A stretch of DNA of 43,154 bases, from positions 1-43,154 of the forward strand of contig SHMU01000010.1 of the NCBI GenBank assembly GCA_008080765.1. Reading direction: 5' to 3'. Positions 16,068 to 25,246 of this stretch are shown here, in pieces; positions within the stretch are counted from its first letter, which is position 1; the number at the start of each line of letters is the position of its first letter. Position numbers and translations under genes: made by a program. The DNA comes from Promethearchaeota archaeon (GTDB taxonomy: Archaea > Asgardarchaeota > Lokiarchaeia > Sigyniarchaeales > SOKP01). The notes beneath the pieces are model-generated. The model did not search any database and was not told the DNA's origin. It saw only the letters and a list, made by a program, of their open reading frames with translations.

Positions 16068-16253
16068 AATATTTTTGCACCTATTTTTATTTTGTTAAAA
16101 TTAAATAAGAAGCTCCATATAACAATAGTATTTCTTCCCTTAAAAGTCTTAAATCTAAAAAAGAAGAGAGTGTATGTTTTAAGGTGCTGTATTTTTGATT
16201 TTTGAGTATGCTGTTAAAAATTTTCCCCGATTATTTTCTAAAGGCCGTTTCTA

Positions 16254-17288
16254 CTATATTTTCAGTAATACTTTTCCAAATTGTTTGCCTTTTTGGAGGT
16301 ATCTTTCAGCCTCAGCCGCTTTATCCAAAGGATAACTCTTATCAACTATCGGCTTCAAATCACCCGAAAAAACAAAATTCATTACATCGCGAAATTCTTG
16401 CTGGTTGCTCATTGTAGAACCTTTAATTTGTAATTGATTCCAAAAGATTCTTCGGAGATCTAAGGATACTTGAGGTCCTGTAGTCGAGCCGCATATTATA
16501 AGACGACCATTTGGTTTTAAAAGTCTCACACTTTCGTTGAATGTTGCTTGCCCCACGCTATCAATAACTACATCCACTCCTTTTTTATTTGTAACCTCTA
16601 CATAGATTTCTTTAGAATAATTATTATCTTCAGTATAATTAAATACATAATCGGCGCCTATTTCTTCCGCTTTCTTCATCTTTTCTTCTGTGCTGGTTGT
16701 AGTAATTACATTCCCACCAATAAGTTTTGCAATCTGAATTGCAGCACTTGAAACCCCTCCACCAGCCCCATGGATAAAAATAAATTCATTGGGTTGGAGA
16801 TTAGCTCTCGTTTTTATCATTCGCCATGCAGTTAAGAAATTTAAAGGAGCTGCAGCAGCTAGTGCAAAAGAAAAATTATTCGGAAGCTTTAGGGCATTCG
16901 CTTCTGGAACACTAAACAATTCAGCATATGTTCCATCAATATGTTCCCCTTTAATGATAAATTCGGGACAGACATTTTGTTGTCCTGATAGACAATAATA
17001 ACATTTTCCGCAAGAAATTCCGGGATTAATTAGTACTCGATCACCCGGCTTAAACAAAGATGTATGCTCACCAACTTCTTTCACTATTCCACTTCCATCT
17101 GAGCCCATGATATGAGGCATTTTTAGCGACAATCCTGGCCAGCCTTCAAGGATAAATAAGTCAAGATGATTTAGTCCTCCATATTTCGCCTCAACTAATA
17201 ATTCGTCTGATTTGATGCGGGGTTCATCTACATCTCCCACTTTTATCTTTTCAATTCCTCCATGCTCTTGGAAAAAAGCCGCCTTCAT
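16254..17288 (-). CDS. Zinc-dependent MDR-family alcohol/quinone oxidoreductase
   Basis: This medium-chain dehydrogenase/reductase has 344 residues. The structural-zinc motif is CGKCYYCLSGQQNVC (~95-109). The NAD(P) fold shows FIHGAGGGVSSAAIQIAKLIG (~158-178). The catalytic-zinc cysteine position (usually GxCHxD) is NHLDLF, while GSDGSGIV and GDRVLI are kept, as in many crotonyl-CoA/quinone reductase-like members that lack a catalytic zinc. The substrate is unknown. It is divergent from the ICMT-like gene and has a TATA-like box about 25 bases before its ATG. Confidence 0.88.
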   Translation of the reverse strand: MKAAFFQEHGGIEKIKVGDVDEPRIKSDELLVEAKYGGLNHLDLFILEGWPGLSLKMPHIMGSDGSGIVKEVGEHTSLFKPGDRVLINPGISCGKCYYCLSGQQNVCPEFIIKGEHIDGTYAELFSVPEANALKLPNNFSFALAAAAPLNFLTAWRMIKTRANLQPNEFIFIHGAGGGVSSAAIQIAKLIGGNVITTTSTEEKMKKAEEIGADYVFNYTEDNNYSKEIYVEVTNKKGVDVVIDSVGQATFNESVRLLKPNGRLIICGSTTGPQVSLDLRRIFWNQLQIKGSTMSNQQEFRDVMNFVFSGDLKPIVDKSYPLDKAAEAERYLQKGKQFGKVLLKI

Positions 17289-17308
17289 ATATAGCTATTG
17301 AAGTTATA

Positions 17309-17321
17309 TCTATATAAAAAA
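17309..17321 (-). promoter_or_regulatory. TATA box for the MDR oxidoreductase gene
   Basis: Read on the minus strand, TTTTTTATATAG sits 22-33 bases before the ATG at 17288. This spacing puts transcription start at or next to the start codon, i.e. a leaderless transcript. Confidence 0.4.
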
Positions 17322-17428
17322 TTTGGTTATAATTAATAATTAAATAGAAGTACACTATTAAATATATAATAATATCAACCACACATTTTTCAGAAAATTT
17401 CATAAATTATTGTTAAGTTATAAAAAAT

Positions 17429-18040
17429 ATGAATTCTACTACTGATATAATCTCATTAATTAACTTCCTCTCATTAGTGATAAGTATTGGAACGTTTGGA
17501 ATCCTTTACATCATATCTCTCCAACCTATGAAAAGATCACGGACGCGAGGGGAAAAGGCGTGGGAAGAATCTAAACAATATCGTATGATCGGTGGTTTTT
17601 TAGAATTAGTGTCGGTCATAAACATAATTTTATGGATTTGGTTTCCCCTTCCCGCTATTGGAGATTGGAAAATAAGTGAACAATTCTGGGTTGGAATTGT
17701 GATTGGAGTCTTTATTTTAGTACCTTGTGTAAGTATCATGACAAAGGGAATGATTGATGCTGGTTCTGAATCATTAGCGCCCTCTCAAGAGAATGAGATG
17801 TACGGAGGCATATACAAATATATTCGTCATCCGCAAACCATTGGAGAATTTCCCATTTATGTTGCATTAGCATTTATGGTGAATTCATGGTTTCTTGTAT
17901 TTTTTGCTACAATTTGTATAATTATCTACATACCCATTATGATCTATTATGAAGAGAAAGATCTTGTGCTTCGATTCGGCGATAAATATCGAGAATATCA
18001 AAAAACTACAGGAGCATTGTTTCCAAAGTTTAGAAAGTGA
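17429..18040 (+). CDS. Isoprenylcysteine carboxyl methyltransferase-like membrane protein
   Basis: This 203-residue protein has about five membrane segments and the ICMT/PEMT C-terminal pattern: GGIYKYIRHPQTIGEF (~127-142, the RHPxxxG SAM-binding motif), then YYEEKDLVLRFGDKYREYQKTTG (~172-194, with the EE and RFGxxYxxY elements). It should methylate a lipid-linked or prenylated acceptor using SAM. Eukaryotic ICMT acts on prenylated GTPases, but the GTPase in this window has no C-terminal cysteine, so that role is not supported. The substrate is unknown. Confidence 0.82.
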   Translation: MNSTTDIISLINFLSLVISIGTFGILYIISLQPMKRSRTRGEKAWEESKQYRMIGGFLELVSVINIILWIWFPLPAIGDWKISEQFWVGIVIGVFILVPCVSIMTKGMIDAGSESLAPSQENEMYGGIYKYIRHPQTIGEFPIYVALAFMVNSWFLVFFATICIIIYIPIMIYYEEKDLVLRFGDKYREYQKTTGALFPKFRK

Positions 18041-18161
18041 TGATACCTACAAATATTCATTGTTCTAAAGGATATCCCTCAAAAGAATTGATTCCCGTAT
18101 TACACCCCTTTTTTTATTTAAAAGAAACATTCTGATTAATTTAATATCATCCTATCTCACA

Positions 18162-19457
18162 TTATTTTAAGCGATTTAATTCTTCAGCAATTTGAGTACT
18201 GGTAAGGATTGATAATCCTAATCCCGTGCCGTATTTTATCTCATCCTCCTCAGTAATCGACTCTATAAATGAAAATAATGCAGATCCCGCAACAAAAATA
18301 TTTGATCCTTGCCCATTATGGAATGTCAATTCATAAGAGGGCGATATTTTACTAATGGGTATGGAAAGAAGATTTTTGTTAAAAATTTCCTTGAAATCCT
18401 CAACGTTGGCAAAAGGTCCTTCTTGAAATAAGGTTCCCACCGCAAACACTACACACTTTGAATGAATATTACATAAATCTCCCTTTTTATTCATAAATTT
18501 CAACTTCCACCACATCTTACTATTAGCATCTTTGTTAAAATCGATAAAAGTATAGTTTTTGTGAAGTGGGATATCTAAAGATTTGATTTTTTCATTTAAT
18601 TCTGAATCAAATCGTTTGGAGATTAAGGAAGGTGACAATGCAACTAATTCCTTGCATTTCAAATTGAGAAGTTTTGATAATTCCTCAATAATTTTTTTCT
18701 CGGTCTTTAGACCTAAAATGGGGGGAAATAATATAAAATCAACGTGTTTCATATCTAATTTTGGGAATTGCTTGATGATCTCTTTTTTGATATAATTTCC
18801 AAGAATTGAAATTGTAGCCATGGAGGAATGCGTATCAAAAAATGATGCAATTCTATATTCTGATAATTTATCTTTTATTGAAATCTCATCCCCATTTTCT
18901 CCTATGAGATCAAAAATTGTTTTAAAGGAAAGATTCAATATCCTATAACTACAGGCAAATGTATCATGTAGATTTTTAGCCACAAGATACATAACATCGT
19001 TAAAAAATTCAGAAAAATCTACCAGAATAACGGTAGATTCTTTGGTTAGGTACTGAAATTCATGAAAAATTGAGTGCCATATTCCAATGCAAGGTTTTAA
19101 ATTACCCAAGCTTGTCAATACAGGTCTATTTATCAATTTTTCATTCTCAGTAAACATTTTAAAGTCGGGAAATTGGGAAAAAAAGTAAGTAAAGGAACGT
19201 TCTATTTTACTAAAAGGAAAGAAACTATAAGGGTGATGAGGAACTTCCTTTTGAAATTCTTTAAAAGAACGTTCTAAATCTCTATTTTGGCGATAATCAA
19301 GGAAATCAACCGTACCTACCCAGAATTGCGATGCACCCGTTCCACTAGTAAAAATTTCGCAGGTAATCCCCTTCATTTTCAATAGGATTGCTAAATATAA
19401 TCCGGAAAAACCGCCTCCGATAATGCTAACTTCTATAGGTTCATTATTTTCTTTCAT
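18162..19457 (-). CDS. glpB: Glycerol-3-phosphate dehydrogenase subunit B-like flavoprotein
   Basis: The N-terminal flavin fold reads VSIIGGGFSGLYLAILLKMKGI (~9-30), followed by GTGASQFWVGTVDFLDY, the GlpB pattern. The closing FAD-binding segment is NIFVAGSALFSF. GlpB is the second subunit of the anaerobic GlpABC glycerol-3-phosphate dehydrogenase. Its start overlaps the GlpA stop by 4 bases (ATGA), so the two are translated together. No GlpC (the membrane iron-sulphur subunit) gene follows, which leaves the electron acceptor open. Confidence 0.82.
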   Translation of the reverse strand: MKENNEPIEVSIIGGGFSGLYLAILLKMKGITCEIFTSGTGASQFWVGTVDFLDYRQNRDLERSFKEFQKEVPHHPYSFFPFSKIERSFTYFFSQFPDFKMFTENEKLINRPVLTSLGNLKPCIGIWHSIFHEFQYLTKESTVILVDFSEFFNDVMYLVAKNLHDTFACSYRILNLSFKTIFDLIGENGDEISIKDKLSEYRIASFFDTHSSMATISILGNYIKKEIIKQFPKLDMKHVDFILFPPILGLKTEKKIIEELSKLLNLKCKELVALSPSLISKRFDSELNEKIKSLDIPLHKNYTFIDFNKDANSKMWWKLKFMNKKGDLCNIHSKCVVFAVGTLFQEGPFANVEDFKEIFNKNLLSIPISKISPSYELTFHNGQGSNIFVAGSALFSFIESITEEDEIKYGTGLGLSILTSTQIAEELNRLK

Positions 19458-21076
19458 TTTAAATGTCCACCTAAAAGATAAATATATTTTGATAATTTAA
19501 TCTGTCTTTTGAGCACATCATCAGCAGCATATTGAATTTTCCAGCGTTTTTGTAATGCTATTTTCAATTCATTCATGATCTGAGCATGTGTTTTTTCGGT
19601 GTGCTTTGCTTCTAAATTAGCCAATTTGTAATAACAAAATATTCCTTGACAAGGCCCCATACCTTGTCGTGTTCTTCTTCTATAATCGTCCAATACTTTT
19701 ATAGCAAGTCTCTCCCTTACCCAAGAGAGTTCAGGTTCCGTCACATTTTCACATTCACAGATCTTTTGTGGGATATTCGGTTCTGAAAAAGGATCCATAC
19801 ATCTTTCACACATTTCGAAAATTTCTTTATAAAAAGTACCCCATTTAAATTGCATGTCAAAAGCCGTTTTTTTATCTACTTTAAGTATTTCTTCAAAACG
19901 TTCTTTATTTATGAGACGATCACCTCCAGGTAAGGGCTGGTCCGCAGTGGAGCATTGTGCATCAATATCAAGGTAGGAGACAACAAGATCCGATATTTCC
20001 TTTGCCATTAAACGATATGTTGTTAATTTGCCCCCTATAATGGTTAGAAAACCAGAATATCCTTCTTTTTCATAGTCAATAATATCAAATCTTCGAGATG
20101 CTTCTCTTAGTGATGCTCCGCTATCAATTAAAGGTCGGGCTCCAGAATAAAAACGTATAATACGGTGTTTTTTTAAAGTTGGAACCAAATATTCTCCTTG
20201 AGTTAAAATATAGTCAATTTCATCAGGAGTAGTTCGTAAAGTATCCAATTGTTCATATTCCACTGGTATCGAGGTTGTACCCACAATTACAGAATTATGA
20301 CTGGGAACTATAATATCTCCATCCCCGGGGGGTCTTAAACGATTAATTAACCCATTTACCAATCGATCTTTTACCACTACCAGCGTTCCCATTGTTGGAG
20401 CGATTTTAAGGGGGTGTGAAAGCGATAAATCTTTTTCTAAATAAGAGCTCCAAGGTCCTGTTGCATTAATTATGATATCTGTATAATATTTATTTCTTCG
20501 TTTTGTGAGCACATTAAAGCATTCTATTCCAATTATGGTGTCCCCATCAAGCAAAAGTCGTTCTGCTTTGGTATATGCCTTAATAGTTGCACCATGGAGT
20601 TGGGCATCATAAGCATTATAATAGGTTAATAAAAAGGGATCTATATATCCATCATTTACCTTAAAAACACGTATGGTGTGAGGATTACAATTTGGTTCCT
20701 TGCTTAAAAAAGTTTGAGGGTTGATCTCCTCGCACCAAACCCCCGCTATTTCGCATTCAGTTCTAAATATATCTCCATAGTCCATATCTTCTGAATTTAC
20801 TGCAATAAAATATCCTCCACAGGGCTCCGTTATATGTGGAGCAATTGTCAAAAGGATCTTATTTTCTTGAGCACATTCTAAGGCAGCCTCTTTATCTTTA
20901 TACACATATCTTGCCCCAGAATGCAGCATAGCATGGCATCGACCGGTGGTTCCCTCACTTAAATCATTTTTTTCCACTAAAAGAAGTTTAAGTCCTCTTA
21001 AACTCAAATCCCGAGCGATACCGACCCCTGTAATTCCCCCTCCAACGATGATACAATCATATTTTGTTTCTTTCAT
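19454..21076 (-). CDS. glpA: Anaerobic glycerol-3-phosphate dehydrogenase subunit A
   Basis: This FAD enzyme would oxidise sn-glycerol-3-phosphate to dihydroxyacetone phosphate. The N-terminus reads DCIIVGGGITGVGIARDLSLRG, then LVEKNDLSEGTTGRCHAMLHSGARYV, characteristic of GlpA/GlpD. The C-terminus carries a BFD-like [2Fe-2S] domain with CEC (~450) and RRRTRQGMGPCQGIFC, the GlpA mark that GlpD lacks. I chose the ATG at 21076 over an in-frame TTG at 21097. It begins 29 bases after the mevalonate decarboxylase stop on the same strand. In archaea G3P use may reflect glycerol or bacterial-type lipid metabolism. Confidence 0.9.
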   Translation of the reverse strand: MKETKYDCIIVGGGITGVGIARDLSLRGLKLLLVEKNDLSEGTTGRCHAMLHSGARYVYKDKEAALECAQENKILLTIAPHITEPCGGYFIAVNSEDMDYGDIFRTECEIAGVWCEEINPQTFLSKEPNCNPHTIRVFKVNDGYIDPFLLTYYNAYDAQLHGATIKAYTKAERLLLDGDTIIGIECFNVLTKRRNKYYTDIIINATGPWSSYLEKDLSLSHPLKIAPTMGTLVVVKDRLVNGLINRLRPPGDGDIIVPSHNSVIVGTTSIPVEYEQLDTLRTTPDEIDYILTQGEYLVPTLKKHRIIRFYSGARPLIDSGASLREASRRFDIIDYEKEGYSGFLTIIGGKLTTYRLMAKEISDLVVSYLDIDAQCSTADQPLPGGDRLINKERFEEILKVDKKTAFDMQFKWGTFYKEIFEMCERCMDPFSEPNIPQKICECENVTEPELSWVRERLAIKVLDDYRRRTRQGMGPCQGIFCYYKLANLEAKHTEKTHAQIMNELKIALQKRWKIQYAADDVLKRQIKLSKYIYLLGGHLK

Positions 21077-21105
21077 AAGATCGCAATTTATTATCAATGT
21101 GAAAC

Positions 21106-22206
21106 TTAAAATAGATGCTGGTCAACCACTTTGGAACCATAATCTGCTTGTCGCACTCTCACGGTATTCTTTTCAGGTATTCCAATACCTTGAAGCATTA
21201 ATTGCACTTCATCTAAATCTTCAGTTCTACAGAGACAATGAATATTGGGTCCCGCATCTACGGTGAAATAACATTCAATACCATCCTTTTCTTTTTGGTC
21301 TATGCCTTTCTTAATGGTCTTGTAAGTGTGCAAAAACTGATTCCTTGTAGCAACAACAGCTTTAATCACTTTTAACGTATTGGGATTCCAATAAAATAGC
21401 GGAGGATCTGATGTCATCATTACACTGTGCATATAAAGGCAGCTTTTTTCGGATATCTGTCCAACGGTGGTAAAATCATCGTTTTGAATTGCTTTTTTAA
21501 TTTCTACGGCTTGTTTCTGAGCTTCTCTTATTTTTACCGGATTAAAAACACTAGTATGTGCTGTTTCTTGTCCAATATCAGAGCTAACTGCTTTTTCATC
21601 TCTATTTATTACAGCAATTACTGCAGAGATGTTGAATTCATTACAAGGGCATATTTGTTCCGCATAAGACGTATCGTGAGAATCTCCCTTGTTCCAACAG
21701 ACAAATCCTCCATGAAGAGAGCGAGATGCCGAACCTGAGCCCAAGCGGGCATATTTTGACAGTTCAACATTATCAAGGGTTAGACCTAGCGCGTTAGAAA
21801 CACAAGTTGCAAGGGCAGCAAACGCAGAAGATGAAGATGCTAAACCTGCTGCCGTTGGAAACTTATTTTGGCTCATCATTTTAAATCTTAGAGATGATCC
21901 CGCGATTTTTCTTAATGCATCTACTACTTTCAGTATTCTTTTCATCTGAATCTCCGTAAACGGTACCAAGTCATCATCACTTTTTAAAAAACCCATATCT
22001 TTATCATATTGATCAGAAAAGTCAATAGTAGTATGAGTGATCAAATCAATTCCGGATTCCGCAGTATTAATTGATTCCTTCGTCATGCTCACGCTATCAT
22101 TGGTAGGGATATTAAGATGCGAGGGATGATCTCGAGATTTGCCCCAATATTTTACTAAAGCAATGTTAGGATGCGCAAATGCTGACGATCGCATAGATTT
22201 CTCCAT
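21106..22206 (-). CDS. mvaD: Diphosphomevalonate decarboxylase
   Basis: This GHMP-kinase-fold enzyme would make IPP from mevalonate diphosphate. The N-terminal AFAHPNIALVKYWGK holds Lys19 and Lys23; IPTNDSVSMT follows; the phosphate loop is FPTAAGLASSSSAFAALA (116-133); GSGSASRSLHGGFVCW carries Arg162; and TVDAGPNIH supplies the catalytic Asp317. These residues fit the classic decarboxylase rather than a kinase-only or phosphomevalonate homologue. Many archaea use other late mevalonate routes, so the classical enzyme is informative. Two starts (22206 and 22194) are possible. It is divergent from the HMG-CoA reductase gene. Confidence 0.92.
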   Translation of the reverse strand: MEKSMRSSAFAHPNIALVKYWGKSRDHPSHLNIPTNDSVSMTKESINTAESGIDLITHTTIDFSDQYDKDMGFLKSDDDLVPFTEIQMKRILKVVDALRKIAGSSLRFKMMSQNKFPTAAGLASSSSAFAALATCVSNALGLTLDNVELSKYARLGSGSASRSLHGGFVCWNKGDSHDTSYAEQICPCNEFNISAVIAVINRDEKAVSSDIGQETAHTSVFNPVKIREAQKQAVEIKKAIQNDDFTTVGQISEKSCLYMHSVMMTSDPPLFYWNPNTLKVIKAVVATRNQFLHTYKTIKKGIDQKEKDGIECYFTVDAGPNIHCLCRTEDLDEVQLMLQGIGIPEKNTVRVRQADYGSKVVDQHLF

Positions 22207-22495
22207 TTTTATAGTTTATCCTCTTTTTATGCTCTTATTATGATAAATAAATAAGTATTATTCAATTATTTATCAGACTCTATTAATAACTTTTGGTAAT
22301 AATTAATACACATATCTATAAATAAATTTAGTAGATGATGGCTGGTCGTATCTTAAATACTTTCAAGAGAAACTTTCTAAGAACACAAATATATGAATAT
22401 AAAGAGGTGTATATGTTACACAACAATATTAAGCAGAAACTCATTAATAAATTATAACCGAAGAGCATTTTTAGATATAAATAACATTTGCACAT

Positions 22496-23662
22496 ATGAC
22501 AATGAACTATTCTAGTGAAATATCGGGGTTCTATAAACTCTCAATTAATGAGAGATTAGCCTTGATTAAGGAAAAAGTTGGATTGACCGATGAAGAAACT
22601 TCAATACTTAAGAATTTTGGCTATTTCAAACCCGAACAAATGGACATTTTAATCGAAAATGTGATTGCTAGCTACCAGTTGCCCTATGCAATTGCGTGTA
22701 ATTTTATGGTTAATGGAAGGGATTATCTCATTCCAATGGTTCTAGAAGAACCTTCCGTAGTTGCGGCAGCATCCAATGTGGCACGAATGACGAGAAAGTG
22801 GGGGGGATTTCAATCTGAAAAAATTCCGCAAGTAATGATAGGACAAGTTCAAATCGTAGATATCAAAAATACAGAAGAGTCTGTGAAAGAAATTGAGGCG
22901 CATAAGGAGGAACTCATTACACTTGCCAATAAACAAGATCCCATCCTCATCAAATTAGGAGGAGGAGTAGAAGATATAGAGGTTCGCCCTCTCGATACCA
23001 TTAAGGGACCGATGATTATTGTTCATTTACTGGTTAATGTATTAGATGCTATGGGGGCAAATGCGGTAAACACGATGGCAGAAGCTGTCGCTCCTTATTT
23101 GGAGGAACTGACCGAAGGAAAAGTATATCTTCGAATAATCTCTAATTTGGCAACCCATAGAATGGCAAAATGTAAAGCAACTTTTGATAAAGAAATGTTA
23201 GGGGGTGAAGAAGTGGTAGAAGGGATCATAAATGCCTATGCATTTGCCAAGGCAGACACTTATCGAGCATCCACCCACAATAAAGGAATTATGAATGGTA
23301 TTATCGCACTCACTTTAGCAACCGGAAATGATACCCGCGCAATTGAAGCCGGTGCGCACACCTATGCTGCCTTAAATGGATATTCCCCCTTAAGTACTTT
23401 TAAGGTAGATGTAAATGGTAATTTAGTAGGAGAATTAGAACTGCCTCTCGCTTTGGGAATTATCGGGGGGCTTACCAAAACACATCCCTTAGCAAGAATC
23501 TCTTTAAAAATTCTGGGAATTGATAATGCGGAAGAGCTTGCTCAAGTTGCTGTTGCACTTGGGCTTTGCCAAAATGTTGCTGCTCTGCGTGCGCTCGCCT
23601 CAGAAGGAATCCAAGCGGGACATATGAGATTACACAAAAGAAAGGAACAAAAAAAGAGTTGA
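22496..23662 (+). CDS. mvaA: Hydroxymethylglutaryl-CoA reductase, class II
   Basis: The 388-residue length and motifs match class II (Pseudomonas mevalonii-like, bacterial-type) HMG-CoA reductase. Catalytic residues are Glu85 (LEEPSV), Lys263 (HNKGIMNG), Asp279 (ATGNDTR) and His376 (AGHMRLH); the nucleotide-binding stretch DAMGANAVNTM is at 184-194. It should interconvert HMG-CoA and mevalonate. Direction and NADH/NADPH preference cannot be read, but the nearby mevalonate genes suggest biosynthesis. A TATA-like GATATAAATAA lies about 20 bases before the ATG, so the transcript may be leaderless. Confidence 0.94.
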   Translation: MTMNYSSEISGFYKLSINERLALIKEKVGLTDEETSILKNFGYFKPEQMDILIENVIASYQLPYAIACNFMVNGRDYLIPMVLEEPSVVAAASNVARMTRKWGGFQSEKIPQVMIGQVQIVDIKNTEESVKEIEAHKEELITLANKQDPILIKLGGGVEDIEVRPLDTIKGPMIIVHLLVNVLDAMGANAVNTMAEAVAPYLEELTEGKVYLRIISNLATHRMAKCKATFDKEMLGGEEVVEGIINAYAFAKADTYRASTHNKGIMNGIIALTLATGNDTRAIEAGAHTYAALNGYSPLSTFKVDVNGNLVGELELPLALGIIGGLTKTHPLARISLKILGIDNAEELAQVAVALGLCQNVAALRALASEGIQAGHMRLHKRKEQKKS

Positions 23663-23731
23663 GACTGAAATTTTATTGTATTTTAATGTATTTTATTCAT
23701 CATCTATTTATTAATTATGCATATACCATAA

Positions 23732-25231
23732 CTATACAATATTGTTTTTTACATCATCCAGAATCTTCTCGTATGCGAGTTGGCCGCTAATTATGGTGAC
23801 TGGTACGCCCACTCCCGGATGTGTATAATGGCCCGCGTAATACAGATTGTTAATTTTATCACTCTTATGATGTGGGCGAAAGAGAGCGGTTTGAAATAAA
23901 GTATGCGCCAAACCAAGGGCAGTCCCTTTATATGCATTAAATGTTTTATTGAAGTGTTCATGAGCAACAATTCTCTTGACTTCTATGGTGTCCTTAAATT
24001 GTTCTCCTGTTAATTCTTCGACTTTCTGAATGATATCATCAAAATAAGGCTCCCGATGAGTTTCATTATCTTCGAGATTGGGAGATACTAAGACAAGAAT
24101 CGTCATGAGTTCCTTTCCCGAGGGGACAAGCGACGGATCGGACTTAGAGGGAACGGTAATATAGATCGAGGGATCTTCTGGCCATTCAGGATGATCAAAG
24201 AGCTGATCAAAATACTTATCCCAGTCTGAATTGAAATAAAAATTATGATGCAAGAAATTATTGAGTTTCTTATTGAGCCCCAAATAAATCAAAAATGCCG
24301 AGGGAGCAATTATTCTCTTTTTCCAATATTTTTCGGGATAGGAACGGTATTTTTTCTCTAATAAATCCATCTCTCCATGATGATAATCCGCAGTGTTTAA
24401 AATAATATCCGCTTCATATTCACCCTTATTAGTAATAATTTTTGTAGCTTTCTCATCTTCTACTTCTATGTTCAATACTTCTGTATTAAATTCAATGTTT
24501 ACGCCTTGCTCCTTTGCAAGTTTCATAATACCATCTACAATGGTTCCAAACCCCCCCATCGGATAATAAATCCCCAGATTCATATCCACATGAGCTAGCA
24601 TAGAATAGACTGCAGGGCTGGTGGGTGGCGAGGCACCCACAAATGCTACGTGATACTGGACTATTTTTCGTGCTTTATCGCTGTCAAAAAATTTTTTAGT
24701 ATATTTGTTTAGTTTCTTAAAAATATGAAGTTTCAATCCGTCGATAATGAGAGTCTTATCTAGTAAATCCCTAACGCTCCAGTAGTCTCTATACAGAAAC
24801 TCACCTACCGCAATATCGTACATTTGTTGGGAAGATTCGATAAACTTCTTTAATTTTTCTCCGCCATCCTTTTCAAAAGTGTCAAAAAGCTCGTAATTTT
24901 TTTGCATATCATCCATGATATCTAAGGAGTCATTCTTACCAAAGAATACACGATAATGGGGATTTAATCGTATGGTCTCATAATAATCTTCAGGTTTTTT
25001 ACCGAATTGTTCAAATAGATTATCAAACGCTTCTAACATCATGTACCAAGAGGGTCCCATATCAAAGGTAAACCCATCCTTTTTCCAGACCATAGCACGT
25101 CCGCCGGGACGGTCATTTTTTTCAAGAACCGTTACATCAAATCCTTCTTTTGCCAAAAGTGCCGCAGAGGAGAGCCCACAAAATCCCGCACCTATCACAT
25201 ATATCTTTCTTCCTTTTGTTTCATTCATCAT
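23732..25231 (-). CDS. crtI: CrtI-type phytoene desaturase, copy 2
   Basis: This 499-residue FAD-dependent desaturase shows KIYVIGAGFCGLSSAALLAKEG and NDRPGGRAMVWKKDGFTFDMGPS at the N-terminus and NNLYYAGHYTHPGVGVPVTI at the C-terminus. Because it directly follows crtB (15-base gap), it is the better candidate for desaturation of phytoene to lycopene; copy 1 at 13477-14958 may then do a later step. The stop converges on the HMG-CoA reductase gene. Confidence 0.92.
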   Translation of the reverse strand: MMNETKGRKIYVIGAGFCGLSSAALLAKEGFDVTVLEKNDRPGGRAMVWKKDGFTFDMGPSWYMMLEAFDNLFEQFGKKPEDYYETIRLNPHYRVFFGKNDSLDIMDDMQKNYELFDTFEKDGGEKLKKFIESSQQMYDIAVGEFLYRDYWSVRDLLDKTLIIDGLKLHIFKKLNKYTKKFFDSDKARKIVQYHVAFVGASPPTSPAVYSMLAHVDMNLGIYYPMGGFGTIVDGIMKLAKEQGVNIEFNTEVLNIEVEDEKATKIITNKGEYEADIILNTADYHHGEMDLLEKKYRSYPEKYWKKRIIAPSAFLIYLGLNKKLNNFLHHNFYFNSDWDKYFDQLFDHPEWPEDPSIYITVPSKSDPSLVPSGKELMTILVLVSPNLEDNETHREPYFDDIIQKVEELTGEQFKDTIEVKRIVAHEHFNKTFNAYKGTALGLAHTLFQTALFRPHHKSDKINNLYYAGHYTHPGVGVPVTIISGQLAYEKILDDVKNNIV

Positions 25232-25246
25232 TATGTGCTTCCTTTT

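Noticed and set aside
17429-18040. ICMT-like protein as methyltransferase for the window's GTPase
   Set aside because: The GTPase ends in KKTIEY with no C-terminal cysteine, so it cannot be an isoprenylcysteine substrate.
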